The notes below the pieces were generated by a model. The model made no database searches, was not told where the DNA came from, and saw only the letters and a list, made by a program, of their open reading frames with translations. Positions 9,501-20,659 of a stretch of 64,000 nt of DNA are shown piece by piece. Each line of letters starts with the position of its first letter. Position 1 is the stretch's first letter. The DNA is taken from assembly GCF_003576645.1 (NCBI RefSeq), contig NC_044923.1, positions 17,559,150 to 17,623,149 of the forward strand, in the 5' to 3' direction. Source of the DNA: Ipomoea triloba (lineage: Eukaryota; Streptophyta; Magnoliopsida; Solanales; Convolvulaceae). Position numbers and translations under genes: made by a program.

Positions 9501-11138
9501 CAAGATGAATTGGATGTGCAAATTATGTAAAAATGCAATCAGGGGGTCCATTTATCCATCCCTATGCATGCTAGGAGCTTAGAATGCCTTGACTACTAGC
9601 TAAATATATGCTAGAATGTTGTTGATACTTATTCAAGATCCAATTTTGGCTTTAACCCATTAACTAGAGTAGCATTGTTTAAGTTGTTGCTAAAAGGTAG
9701 TGGTATTCCATCTGTTTCAATTTCCATTGCTATTATATTCACTCCAATTTTCATAAACACGGGCTTCAAAGTAGAAAAACTCTTTGCACACTAGTATGAA
9801 ATCAACATAGTTATCAAAAGAATACAAGTAATTGAGTAATTTATTTTTTTGTTAGACATCGAGATGCACTGAGTAAGCCCTAAGTCCCTAACTATAGCAG
9901 AGGCACTTTAAGCCTCTACCATACTCAGACTAATCTCATTTGTATTGGGCTGGCCCAATTAAGGAGCAAAGTGCCCATAGAGAGCAAAAGAGGCACTTTA
10001 AGCCTCTACCATACTCATACTAATCTCGAGTGCCCGTAGAGTGCAAGAGAGGCACTTTAAGCCTCTACCATACTCAGACTAATCTTGTTCATATTGGGCC
10101 GGCCCAATTAAGGGACAAAGTGCCCGTAGAGTGCCAGAGAGGCACTTTAAGCTTCTACTATACTCATACAAATCTAGTTCGTATTGGTGCCCATAGAGTT
10201 CAAGAGAGGCACTTTAAGCTTCTACTAGACTTAGACTAATCTAGTTTGTATTGGGCCGGCCCAATTAAGGGGCAAAGTGCCCGTAAGAGTGCAGGAGAGG
10301 CACTTTAAGCCTCTACCGTACTCATACTAATCTTGTTCGTATTGAGCCAGCCTAATTAAGGGGCAAAATGCCCGTAGTCTACCATACTCAGAATATTTTC
10401 TCATTTGTATTGGACCGGCGCAATTAAGGGATAAAGTGCCCCTAAAGTGCAGGAGATGCACTTTAAGCCTTTATCATACTCAACTAATCTCGTATGTCCT
10501 TACCGGCCCAATTAAGAAGCAAAGTGCCCTAAAGTGCAAGGCCACTCACGCCAACCAGGTTAGGTTAAGTAATTGAGTAATTTGGATGTAAATAAAGAAA
10601 ATAGGGAGAGATCAATCCCTTACCCCCAGCTAGCAACAGCTTGTGCAGTGTGTAAGGGCTCCAAGGGATCAGGAGGAGCAGGGTTGCGGCTAGTCTTAAC
10701 AGCACAGAATCTGCAGCCGCGGGTGCAGGTGTCTCCAAGGACCATAATTGTGGCGGTGGCAATCCCATCTCCGCCTCCGTTCCAGCACTCGCCGATATTG
10801 GGGCACTGCGCCTCCTCGCACACAGTATGAAGCTTCAGCCCCGACAGTGTCTCCTTCACCTCCAAATACTTCTCCCCCTGTGGAGCCTTCTGCCTCAGCC
10901 ATCCCGGCTTCTTGACGCTAGGATCTCTCCCCGTATACGGGCCCATTCCGCCCGGATAGGGATTCGCTTTGGGCTTCTTCTCCTCATCCCTAGACTCGCA
11001 CCTAATGCCCACTCCTCTACGTATGCCTCTGGGTCTTACACAACACAACGAAGAAGATGAATTGCAGGGGGCAGCTTTATCATTGCTGAAAAAAGGGGGA
11101 GAAATTGGAGTTGTGGGAAAATTGCATTGTTGAATCAT
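6507..11138 (-). CDS. LIP1P: Lipoyl synthase, plastidial (LIP1p type), 6 exons, 377 aa
   Basis: Radical-SAM enzyme that inserts two sulfurs into octanoyl chains to make the lipoyl cofactor of plastid pyruvate dehydrogenase. Exons on the minus strand: 11138-10624, 9485-9395, 9214-9057, 7900-7729, 6886-6776, 6593-6507; the sum is 1134 nt in one open frame. The N-terminus (about residues 1-48) is Ser/Arg-rich like a transit peptide. The auxiliary-cluster cysteines are C107, C112 and C118 ([12 protein letters not shown]), the radical-SAM cluster is C138, C142 and C145 (CTRGCRFC), and the C-terminal RSSY (351-354) supplies the serine ligand of the auxiliary cluster. [19 protein letters not shown] residues suggest the plastid form rather than the mitochondrial LIP1. 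Introns hold a minisatellite, a LINE fragment and a TRIM-like element. The intron 2 donor is weak (AAG|GTCAAC). Confidence 0.93.
7136..7640 (-). mobile_element. TRIM-like element with a nearly palindromic LTR, in lipoyl synthase intron 4
   Basis: On the minus strand a repeat of about 80 bases runs TGTTAGGATGAAGCG ... TGATTCTAACA and is followed two bases later by TGGTATCAGAACC (about 7440-7453), which matches a primer-binding site for initiator-Met tRNA. The repeat is largely its own reverse complement: ACCACTACACCAAAAGCTATA faces TATAGCTTTTGGCGTAGTGGT. Further related copies lie at 7138-7180 and 7583-7623. The internal part has repeated CCGCCCAACAATTCC-type blocks. There is no coding capacity. 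A related sequence sits in the aldo-keto reductase intron near 36940-37550. Confidence 0.55.
8092..8454 (-). mobile_element. 5'-truncated LINE fragment (RNase H domain) in lipoyl synthase intron 3
   Basis: On the minus strand, 8433-8137 encodes a plant LINE-type RNase H segment ([20 protein letters not shown], later [17 protein letters not shown]). The 3' end is followed on that strand by poly(A), seen as T at 8101-8115. Perfect flanking repeats ATCAGAAGT at 8092-8100 and 8446-8454 are the target-site duplication. The element is strongly 5'-truncated, as usual for LINE insertions, and lies in the same orientation as the host gene. Confidence 0.8.
9885..10555. repeat. Minisatellite in lipoyl synthase intron 1
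   Basis: GAGGCACTTTAAGCCTCTAC and variants recur about seven times (near 9900, 9990, 10047, 10138, 10206, 10298, 10448). They alternate with TATTGGGCCGGCCCAATTAA and GGGCAAAGTGCCCGTAGAGT. Full units are about 90-100 bases, with shorter deleted units in between. Each half-unit is itself partly palindromic (GGGCCGGCCC, GGCACTTTAAGCC). The ORF at 10030-10239 is a by-product of the repeat. Confidence 0.85.
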
Positions 11139-11376
11139 TTCTCTTGTGTTGTTCTTCGCTCAAGAATAGAAATTGAATGAGCTGAATGAATGGAGACTGA
11201 AAAATGGAGAGCGGTAGAGAAAGTGGGTGCAACTACAATGCCATTTCTCGATCGAACCTCTGTGGCAGGGCGGAGAGGCCGAGAGAGTATGACAGCTGAA
11301 CCGCTTAAGCTGTGTGAGTACTTATTGCTTATTACGGAGTATTTTATTTAAATTTTAAACAAATTAATAAATAAAA

Positions 11377-12040
11377 GAGTTAATTCTAGAAATAGTCCTT
11401 CGACTATTGACTTTTTACCAATTTTTTTGTTCTTGACTTTTAATTTTATCAAAGTTGGTCTCTTAACTATTAATTTTATACCAATTTTGGTCCTTTTGTT
11501 AAATCTATGTTAAATAGGTGTTAAATTAAGGGTAAAAATGTAAAACTAAATATTTTAACTTTTTTTCTTCATTTTGTTTCCCCTCCTCCATTGCAAGATT
11601 ATATAGGGAACAATGTGAGTCAATATATTTATTTTTTACATTTTATGTTAAATTGTTCAAGTAATTAATTTTTTTTGGTTTACTCCATATATTATGTAAT
11701 ATATACTCCATAATATATATATATTTTTGTAAATTTTCTAACTGGATGTGGAGTGTTATTGTATTTTTATTGTTGTACTAGGTGTTTTATTATTATTATT
11801 TCATAGCAAAAATGGTAGAAAATGACACCACTAGGGGGGAAACAAAGTGAATAAGAAAGGTTAAAATATTTGATTTTATATTTTTGCCCTCAATTTTAAC
11901 ACTTATTTAACATAGATTTAACAGAAAGACCAAAATTGGTACAAAATTAATAGTTAAGGGACTAACTTTGGTAAAATTAAAAATCGAGGATAAAAATTGG
12001 TAAAACTCAATAGTCGAAGGACTATTTTTGGAATTAACTC
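11377..12040. mobile_element. Mutator-like MITE with perfect 9-bp TSD
   Basis: Inverted ends of more than 120 bases start GAGTTAATTCTAGAAATAGT on the left and end with the complementary ATTTTTGGAATTAACTC. Both flanks carry TAAATAAAA (11368-11376 and 12041-12049), a 9-bp duplication typical of MULEs. The 664-bp element has no coding capacity; the interior is AT-rich. It lies upstream of the lipoyl synthase start. The outer GAGTTAATTC is shared with the elements at 43577 and 44393. Confidence 0.88.
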
Positions 12041-12389
12041 TAAATAAAATAATAAAATTTACTAGTCATACTAAAATATAAAATATTCATATATAATAGC
12101 TAAGTTATTATTTTTTCAAATAAATTTATTAGTTTAGAACTAAAAATAGTGATATGTTAACAACAATTATAAAAATTTTAAAATTAACTACATACTAGTG
12201 TGCGTGTATGTACATGGTCGGTCGGGTTCGTTTATGAAATTCAGGGTAGTCCTAACTCCTAACTCCTAACCCTAAGTGCAATAGCTTGTTTAACGATTTT
12301 AGTTAAGATACAAATCTTAAGTATTGAATTGAAACGGTGAGTAAGTTACCGGCTAGGAACTATGTAATGAACTACTTCAATTGCAAGCT

Positions 12390-12665
12390 ATTGCAAGTAT
12401 CAACTTGATGATAAGCAAGTTTGTGCACACACTAGGCAAATTGTGAGCGGATTACATTGCCTTCATTCTCGTGGTGTGGTTCATAGGTACATATAAAGCA
12501 CTTTCCTTTCACATATTCAGTATGTGTTCTTTGATCTGAATTTGTACTGTTCTGTATGTATGTGTGCTGTTTTCTATTCCTGGAGCTAGGGATATAAAGT
12601 GTGCCAATATACTAGTAGATGTGAATGGTTCTGTGAAACTTGTAGATTTTGGGTTGGCAAAGGTT
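12390..12665 (+). pseudogene. MAPKKK-like (MEKK1-type) kinase exon fragments
   Basis: Two consecutive exon-like blocks encode kinase subdomains VI and VII. The first (about 12393-12486) reads YQLDDKQVCAHTRQIVSGL and ends HSRGVVH. After a short intron-like gap, the second (about 12591-12662) reads DIKCANILVDVNGSVKL then DFGLAK. The catalytic-loop Asp of HRD and the DFG motif are present, but the ATP-binding lobe and the C-lobe are not found nearby. A further exon-like scrap (EDNSKNCKIT) follows at about 12789. This is a relic or a captured fragment rather than a working kinase. Confidence 0.65.
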
Positions 12666-13455
12666 AGTTGGTATTGTATTTCTACTGATTGATCTTGTTG
12701 AGCAAATTGGTAGATGTGAATGGTATTGTATGAGCAAATTGTGTCCTTTTTTCTACTGATTCATCTTGTTGACGTTATTTGGAACAGGAGGACAATAGTA
12801 AAAATTGCAAGATAACAGGTAGGAACCATCATTCTGTTAATATTTTACTGATTTTATCTATATAATTGTATTAATTTCCAGCAAGAGTGTCTTTGGCTTT
12901 AACGATTGATAATTTCCATTAGGCTGGAGTGCTGGCATTACAAATGTCTTTAAAGGAAAAAACTGGAAAAAGATAAGTATTCCCTTCACTTGCACATTGA
13001 TAATATTCTTTGTCTTTACCTCTCTGTTAAGCCTACCATTGCCACAAGCCTACATAAATGACAGGAGTGCTGGCATTACAAATGTCATTTGGATTTGTGC
13101 ACACCCCTAAAATAGAGTTGAAGGGAATTGACATGTTTTTATATACACCGAAAGAACCCAAGCTTATGTGTGGGCATATGTTTGTTTGACCAAACTGATC
13201 ATTGAACAAGCATGGATATGTCTCTCTCACTCACATTTAAGTTATATTTATGCTTGCTTCAAATACTTTTCAAATTATTCTAATGCTTTCCCAGTTTCCC
13301 TACATTTTTTTAATAATATGAACCATTAAATATGTTTCTTGGTATTGGTACTGAATTTGCTGTCTCTACTTCTGCCTAAACTTGTTTTTCTGTACTCATA
13401 TCATCTATGTCCATAGTGCCTTGCACTCATGCCCTCTTTGGTATTAATTTGCCAG

Positions 13456-14541
13456 GCAACTCCTGATATGGCAGTTACCCTTTTAGAAATAGCAAGAATT
13501 TTTGCAACCAAAGTTCCTGGCAAGATTGATGCAGATGTGCAACTACTATGGTAAGTGAGATTTTCACTGCTATAACAAATGACATTCACTTTTTCTTGCA
13601 TGCTGAATAGAACAGGCATTGCTTGTGCTTTCTTTTCGTCATAAATGATTCATCTTATTTCTGAATTGTTAATGTTTGATTATATTGAGTCATGTTAGTG
13701 ATGTATGCCATTAACTTAGCAAATTGGACATGGATTTTAAGGAGATTGGTTGACGCAGTTTATTGCTTCATCAAAAACAGTCTTAAAAAAATTTGGAGCT
13801 TCCTGAAAAAGAGACTTTTCTCTCCTATATACCCCTATAATCAATTTTATAAGTAGTGTTTGGCCCAACTTCTACTTTTTGGAGTAGATAAGCTCCAAAC
13901 TAGTTGGGCAATCAAGCACTCATTTTCCTTTCAAAATTAAGGCAAATAATTATTGCTACCTATCTTTTTATTTTATTTCAAGAAGATTAATTAAGGGTTT
14001 TGTAATTATATAATTATATAAACTAATTGCATTTCTGTGTCCATCCACATTAGACTTAAAAATTGTAATGTATATACCGATGGATTAAAGGATCAAACAC
14101 TTTGTCAAATTGAAACTATTTTTTATACAGTTCCCTGAATTTAATTTATGCTAGTTATTGTTGATCTATGCCCTTCTGATTTGCCACCTCCCCAACCAGA
14201 CTTGATGTCAGGACTTACCTCAGTTGATAGGGTATATGTGTCCGATCCAAAATCGGCTTTGGCATTGCAAAGATTGGCCGAAGTAGCAGTATGTATTACT
14301 TTTGCTGCTATGAACAGTTGAATGAAGTGATCAGTTAAACTGTTAAAGAAAGGTGATCAATTTTCCTTATTAGTAAAAATATATGGGCTGTAACATCCTT
14401 GCAGGTGTAGTTCCTAGGAGAAAATGCAAATTATGCTGCTTCTGAATATGCTTGGGAATCAGCAACCCCTCCTGGTACAGCATTAATGATGTTAGATGCA
14501 GATAAAATGGTTGCTGTGGATTTGAAAGGCAGAGTATATGA
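13456..14541 (+). pseudogene. Exon fragments of an unidentified gene
   Basis: At least four blocks read in frame with plausible splice sites. 13456-13550 (AG acceptor, GTAAGT donor) contains TPDMAVTLLEIARIFATKVP. A block from about 13742 (RLVDAVYCFIKNSLKK) joins it in phase. Blocks at about 14167-14293 (SVDRVYVSDPKSALALQRLA) and about 14410-14541 (FLGENANYAASEYAWESATP then MVAVDLKGRVYE) follow. I do not recognise the family. The third-to-fourth junction lacks a clean donor, and no start or end exon is visible, so it is called a fragment. It lies directly after the kinase relic on the same strand, which could mean one decayed locus or transposon-captured pieces. Confidence 0.5.
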
Positions 14542-14989
14542 GTATGTTATTCCCTTTTTGAGCTTACTTCTTGCACCTGCCTATTAGCATCCCCATGGAT
14601 TTTCTTTGATGCCATATTTATTTATTTATCACTTAGTACAATTGCAAGATATATGGCACTTAAATTAGAACATTATATTGTGCTTGAGAATTGAGAATTG
14701 GATGCCTTATTGACGCATGCAGGGTGCTGAGACAGAATGGTTCTTGTTTGCTTAGAAAGTTTGAACTATCTTCATAGACATATTTTATTTGTAAATTAAC
14801 ATTCTATAGCTTAATAAATTTTTGTAGTTAACTTTGTAGTTTATATGATATTAATGTAATGCATTAGATGATTATTTAATTCTATACTGACTGTAACTTG
14901 GGATTTATATTTAAGAATTTGATTTGAAAGAGAATGGTGGATTTATTGAGAGAATGGTGAAGAAATTTTATTATTATTGTTATCAAATA

Positions 14990-15290
14990 ATTTTATTTTT
15001 TTTATAAAAACGACTATCTGCGTCTGAAACAAGTAAGCTCCCGACGCAGATAGTTATTTTTATATATAAAAAAATACTATCTGCGTCCGGAACTTTCCCA
15101 GTTCCGGACGCAGATAGCCTATTTAAAAAAATAAAAAAACCATATGCGTCCGGAACTGGGCAGTTCCAGACGCAGATGGTTGACTAATCTTCGTCCGAGA
15201 AACACCGGACGCAGATAGTCGGGACCAATTGCGTCTCCGGCATATGCTCCAGACGCAGATACCCCTTTTTTACTTGTGTTCTCCAAATGT
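14990..15290. mobile_element. CACTA-like subterminal hairpin repeat cluster
   Basis: The motif ACTATCTGCGTCCGGAAC and its reverse complement alternate at least five times between 15010 and 15265, each pair able to form a hairpin. The right edge, read on the minus strand, starts CACAAGTAAAAAAGGGGTAT, similar in style to CACTA element ends. No transposase ORF is present and a matching left end was not found, so this is a remnant or a deletion derivative. Confidence 0.55.
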
Positions 15291-15732
15291 GACCGGCGAC
15301 CGTCACGTTGGTATTTGTTGGCCAAATGGTCCGCAGAACCCTAGTGGCCACCAATTACAAGTCAACAATTGATTTTTGGACTTCAATACTTCAAAATAAC
15401 ATATTTATGGGTTTAATTACACCTTTTAAAAATTTAAGGGTCTAATTGACTTTACGAGTAAAATTTAGAACATATTTAGCCCTTTTTCCTTCAAAATTAT
15501 TACCCACCTTATAAGCCTACCACACCAAATGGAGCAAATAATTAAAAGCATAAATATGTGTCCCTATAATACACATTTATATATTACGAGCAAGCACTAT
15601 GTGTGTTGCACGAAAACAATACTTAATGTATAGAAATATACAATTCTTCACATTCGATTGGACCAATCCCTGGTCTTCTAATGGTCTTTCAAATACTGTC
15701 TACTAAACTAATGAGCTAATTTTGTGTGGGCC

Positions 15733-16243
15733 TCAATCGCCCATGTTGTCTTGCTGTTGTAGACGAACTTCGAACCACTGAAGCGAACCGGCTTCTCCAT
15801 CGATTTCAAGTTCACAAACGCACTTCACCAAATACTCCACCGCGTCGTCGATGTTTTCGAACCGCGCTAGGTCCGCCGGCAGGGCATTCGCCGGCCAATT
15901 TTGAAGCCACCCTTTCAGCCTCTCTCTTAGTTCTTCCTCCGATACGAACTCCTCATCCTTCCCAGGTTCCATTAGCACATAGGTGTCTGTCCTTATGTCT
16001 GCCCTTCTTCTCCTTCTCACCCCACAAATCTTCAACACCAAACATATATAATCACTTATTATGGCATGTTTCGTAAAGAGGAATTGCAATTCTGTTTTTA
16101 CTGGGCATTTGGTTGGGAGGAGGAAATTGTTATTCCGTAAGAAAAACAATAAAATAAAAATTCAAATTACATTGTTTGGTAGGCATGGATATAATGACGA
16201 GAAATTGGGAGGAGAATAATGAATAAAGACTAAAATGCCCTTG

Positions 16244-16290
<47 letters not shown>

Positions 16291-17302
16291 GGGAAAAATA
16301 GTAATTCATTGTTGAATTACAATTTTACAAACTATGGAATTACAAGTTAATTAGTCTTCAACTATAGTGGTATTATCTAATTTAATCTCCGACTATAGTG
16401 ATTTTTCTCGATTTAGTCATTGATTTTAACAGTTGATGCCTCAATTGGGTTAAATCATCAAAGTCCATGCCCTAATTAAACACAAAAAATCATTTAGGAA
16501 AGAAAAAACTATAGTCGCTGACTAAATTAGATTATTAACTCAATTTGCAATTATATGAGTATTTTAGTGTTTATACTACTTATTCTATTTTAATTCATTT
16601 CCGATTCTCATATATACCCAACACTATAAATCTATAATTCTAAATTCTCAGTAATTATATGTTTGACTATCAAACAATAAAATTTGAATTCTTACTTTAT
16701 TTTCATATTATCCATTTTTTCATGAAATTACAATTTCTTTTCTTCCTAATCCCTCCTACCCACCAAAACCACATGTTAATATCTAAACAAAAACTCTCTT
16801 TCTTTTTGTGGGTGTGCCCCAAAGTTTTCACCGTCAGACACATTGACTAATCACCTCGCTGAATTGTAAGCACCTCTATTGAGTGAGACAGCTTGATTGA
16901 AAATTTAAGACTACTCCATACCTAAAGCCAAAGATCGAACCCTTGACCTTTGATAAAAAAAAAAAAATAAAAAAAATCTCTCTTTCTACCTTATTGTTCA
17001 AAGTACCAAATTATAAAAGAGAAAAGAAACAACTAAGAGCCACTTACCATAGTTGCATTTCGGATGTGGAATTGCATAAACGACACACTTTGCCCAAGTA
17101 ATGGTGGTGGAGGATGCAATGTTGCTCTCTCTTTTCCTACAAAAAATAATAATTAATTATATATTTTTTTTACCTCATGAGTCTCAAAGCACTCCTTAAA
17201 AAACAACTCAGACTAAGAAAAATTAATGATACCAATGAACTTGTTCTGTGGATTATGGCACAGCAATCCGGCTTTTATGGTCTCATTCAAAATTCCCAGC
17301 AT
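15733..17302 (-). CDS. CRR7: CRR7-like NDH complex assembly protein, plastidial, 3 exons, 151 aa
   Basis: In Arabidopsis, CHLORORESPIRATORY REDUCTION 7 is a stromal factor needed to assemble the plastid NAD(P)H dehydrogenase-like complex. The last exon (16029-15733) carries the conserved core RRRRADIRTDTYVLMEPG, then EEELRERLKGWL, DLARFENIDDAVEYLVK and CELEIDGE. Exon 2 is 17136-17048 (donor GTAAGT). The first exon is proposed as 17302-17233, starting MLGILNETIKAG; the three together give 456 nt in frame. The N-terminal region is Ser/Asn/Arg-containing and would act as transit peptide. The C-terminus runs a few residues past the usual VRLE end (VRLQQQDNMGD). The first exon is the least certain part. 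Confidence 0.78.
16247..16291. repeat. (TAA)n microsatellite in CRR7 intron
   Basis: About fifteen uninterrupted ATA/TAA units inside the intron between CRR7 exons 2 and 3. Confidence 0.95.
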
Positions 17303-17539
17303 GTTTTTTGTTTTGTTTTTTTTTTCTTTTCTAAAATGGATTTTGAATGAAATCAACAATCCATTTGGATTGGCTTGTGTTCCAGCTAGCGGATGGATAA
17401 GAAGGATGACACTCAGAAAGATTTTGAGCCTCATCTATAGTTTTACACCACTTACCCCTCTCCAATTATGAAAATCCTAAAATGCCCCCACAGTTTTCCA
17501 TTACACTTTATATACGGAATATTCTTTCTAAAACTTTTG

Positions 17540-17835
17540 TTGTAGATATTGTACTTAGATGTGTTAAAGTGGCTGAAGTCTGCGAGTTTGCCCGCACTTG
17601 TCCCTCGATGGGCGAATTAGGGTCATAAAAGATATGACATGTAAAAATGTGGGCCTAACTAGCCTGATCCGTGAAGACCAGCAGCCCTTGCGAGTTGCGG
17701 GCCAACCGGTGGACCAGTGTGTTTTTTTTGTTTTTATAAAAAAAATCCGCTAGCCGACCTGCACACTGCAGCAGGCCCTTAAAAGGGCGTCAAAAATTAG
17801 GCCTACAATAGTGGGGTGAGCTAACCCACTTTGAC
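17540..17835. repeat. Degenerate repeat related to the hAT-type element at 21.6 kb
   Basis: GC-richer than its surroundings, with GCCCGCACTTG, GTGGGCCTAACTAGCC and GCAGGCCCTTAAAAGGGC blocks and CCCACTTTGACAATA at the right edge. The composition and end resemble the GGGC-rich element at 21646-22195. No intact ends or coding capacity. Confidence 0.35.
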
Positions 17836-18234
17836 AATACTAACATATGGTCCATTGCTCCATTCACATGGGTGGGGATTGAACCCCCAACCTCATGCTT
17901 AAGAGACAAAGTACTAAACCACTATGCCAACTATGTTGGTTAAAGAACCATTGATTTAGGACTATATCATTCTTCACATTAAGTTTTTGCGTATGGGAAA
18001 ATTTTTATTTTTGTCATATTTAATTACTTTTGACTAAATTTTTGTTTCAAAGAAAAGACATAATGCATTGTATTTTTAGTTCAAAACTCATCACACTTGT
18101 GCGGAGAAAACCATGGTTTCAAACTGAAAATGATGTAACTCATTTGTTTTAAACATGACAAAAACTTCAAAATTATGTATTTATGTACCAAAAGTGATAA
18201 AAGTTACATTTGAAGACCGAGTGTAAAACAAATA

Positions 18235-18445
18235 TTGTGAAACTGGCCCGGAAAGTAGTAGACGAGTAGGTAGAACATGATTCTTATATATGAAATAAAA
18301 GTCGCGAGTTTAATTCTTGTCAACACTATCTATTTTGGTTGAGCTAAGAACAGAATTTACCTAATTCATATCCTCGTAAAGTGACCCTGGATTTAGACGC
18401 AAACTAGTTGGCAACACTAACGAACACTATAGGAAAGCTCTTTTC
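18235..18445 (+). mobile_element. SINE-like relic
   Basis: Contains AGTAGTAGACGAGTAGGTAG then GTCGCGAGTTTAATTCTTGTC (B-box-like) with the spacing seen in the other SINEs of the window. No clear target-site duplication was found. Confidence 0.35.
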
Positions 18446-20640
18446 TTTTACCATTAGATGTTATTGGTCGTGAGATGGCTTATCGGAACGAAATTTCCTT
18501 TATCGTGCAGTGTTCTGTGTGGTCAAAAAAAAAAGAAGAAGAAATTTGTTGGCAATTTCTTTTGTAATCTCCAGAAAAGCAAAATATACATGGTGAGAAG
18601 AAGGTCGAGTCTTGTCAACTTTTTTTTTTTAATGTATAATTATAATTACAGAAAATAACAATTTTAATCTCTTTTTTTTTAACAAACAATTTTAATCTAT
18701 TAATTATATTCATATTGTAGATTCAATCCATGAATTATTATCTTATACAAATTTCATCCTTTAATTATGTGTAAAGTGATTAAGTGACCATTTTAATCTA
18801 TTACTTATAGATTTTGTTAACATTAAAAATTTATTTTAAAATTTCAAATTATTAAAGGACATATTGATCATTTCGTAAAATTTTCTTACATTTCCTTTAT
18901 CGAATCTTCATATATACATTACTATTACCGCAAAATAACATCCTAAATTGTACAAAATAATAGTTTGAGTTGCTGCACTTGTTTTAACATACACTAAAAT
19001 AACCAAAAATATTCCCAAGTTGCACAAAATAACAACCTAATTTGCAAATAGTTTAATAGGCACCAAAATAGCAAAACGATAGCTTGAATTACATAGTTTA
19101 ACAAGCATAAAAATAAGCTTTATCTAATAATATACTAGTATTTTCTATGTGCAATGCGCAAAAATAGGTGTCCAATATTAGTACTTTATATTAAAATCTT
19201 AGGTTTATCTATATTTTAGATATTTATATTATTGTAAATAATAATAATAACAGTAATAATAATAATAACAATAAAAATAATAATAATAATAATAATAATA
19301 ATGTAAAACATTTTTATAAGTTTGATTTTATATTTTAGGAAATAACTAACATATAACTCCAATATATAATGTGCATATATTATTATTGAAGAAGAATATA
19401 AGAATGTGTATATATGCATGCTAACAATAGTGGAAAAAGATAACGAAAATTATAACGATAGGGATATGTTTGTCCAAAATATTGTATAGTACAACCTTTA
19501 TATCATAATGTATAAAAATAAAATAACGGAAAAATGGACATAAATGAATAGTATATAACATTCATTCACACTTATTAATTTCTATATTTAAACCACCATA
19601 CCTTTTCATATTAAAAATAAATAATAAAAACAAACAAACAAAACAAAACCACTAGGAATTCATTTTTCATTTGCACCATTATTTCTTCTCAATTATTTTA
19701 GGACATTCAAGATTACCTAACTAGTTTCAACTTCATGCTTTAGCCATTTGCCCATTTGCCTCTGTATGCTAATTCCCATGTTCTAGGCCAGATAATTATA
19801 TGCTAATTTTTCCCCTTATTTGCTTCATCTAAAGATCAATAAAGATAATTATCTCATCCGCCCTACTTCCACAGTTCCACTAAACTTAAAATCAGCGTCA
19901 TGATATAGTACGTGAAAAGAGGATTGCATCTCCAACGAAATACAATAATACACACAAATTAAATACTACTGCTTAGATTAGAATAGTGAACCCACTACGT
20001 TTACGTTTTGTATAAATCTCTACACGCAATCAATTAACATATTAAAATAACTAAATTGCATATATTACTTATTAAGATATGAACACAATGAGATATAAAA
20101 AAGAATAATTTACCTACAACAAATGAAAAAAAAAATAATTTGTCAATAATGTTAACAAAATAATGGATTAAAACAATCACAGAAAAAAAATAAAATTATA
20201 AAGGTTAATAATTCATAGACGGAATTACAATATAGACATAATTAAAGAAGATCTGCTATCAGCATTTTCGTTATTTTCGATCAACGAAAATTGGATGAAA
20301 AAAGGGAGTTATTGGTTGGAAAATGAGTTTCCGACCGATGTTCCGATCAAAATAATGATCCAAAAAAAATGGTCATCAGTATTTCAGTTCACCATCTAAT
20401 GTTGGATGGAAATAGAGTCTAACGGGTTAAATAAAGTTGGACGAAAATTCCAAATGGTAACCCAGTAGTGATCGATGGGCATAACATAAACAAGAAAAAT
20501 AAATGAAAAAAAAATTATCAAACTTGTGCAAACAATTGTAAAGAAAGCATATATATTTAATTCAGACTAGGTTATATTATATAGTTCTAAGTACATATAC
20601 CAGAACCAATTCAAGAATAGTATGAATAAATAATAAACAT
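18446..20640. other. Gene-free AT-rich stretch
   Basis: No coding block was found. It holds (TAA)n-like runs at 19237-19303, homopolymer tracts, and at about 19126-19162 a sequence that on the minus strand reads TGCGCATTGCAC ... ATACTAG followed by T, resembling a Helitron 3' terminus. Short imperfect repeats of GTTGGATGGAAAT and GTTGGACGAAAAT type lie near 20290-20450. Confidence 0.5.
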
Positions 20641-20659
20641 ATATATGTAATAATGTAAT

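Noticed and set aside
10573..11060. Plus-strand ORFs opposite lipoyl synthase exon 1
   Set aside because: They are shadows; the minus strand encodes both conserved cysteine clusters.
13033..13619. Minus-strand ORFs of 65 and 72 codons
   Set aside because: No homology or start context is recognised. They overlap plus-strand exon relics with better splice signals.
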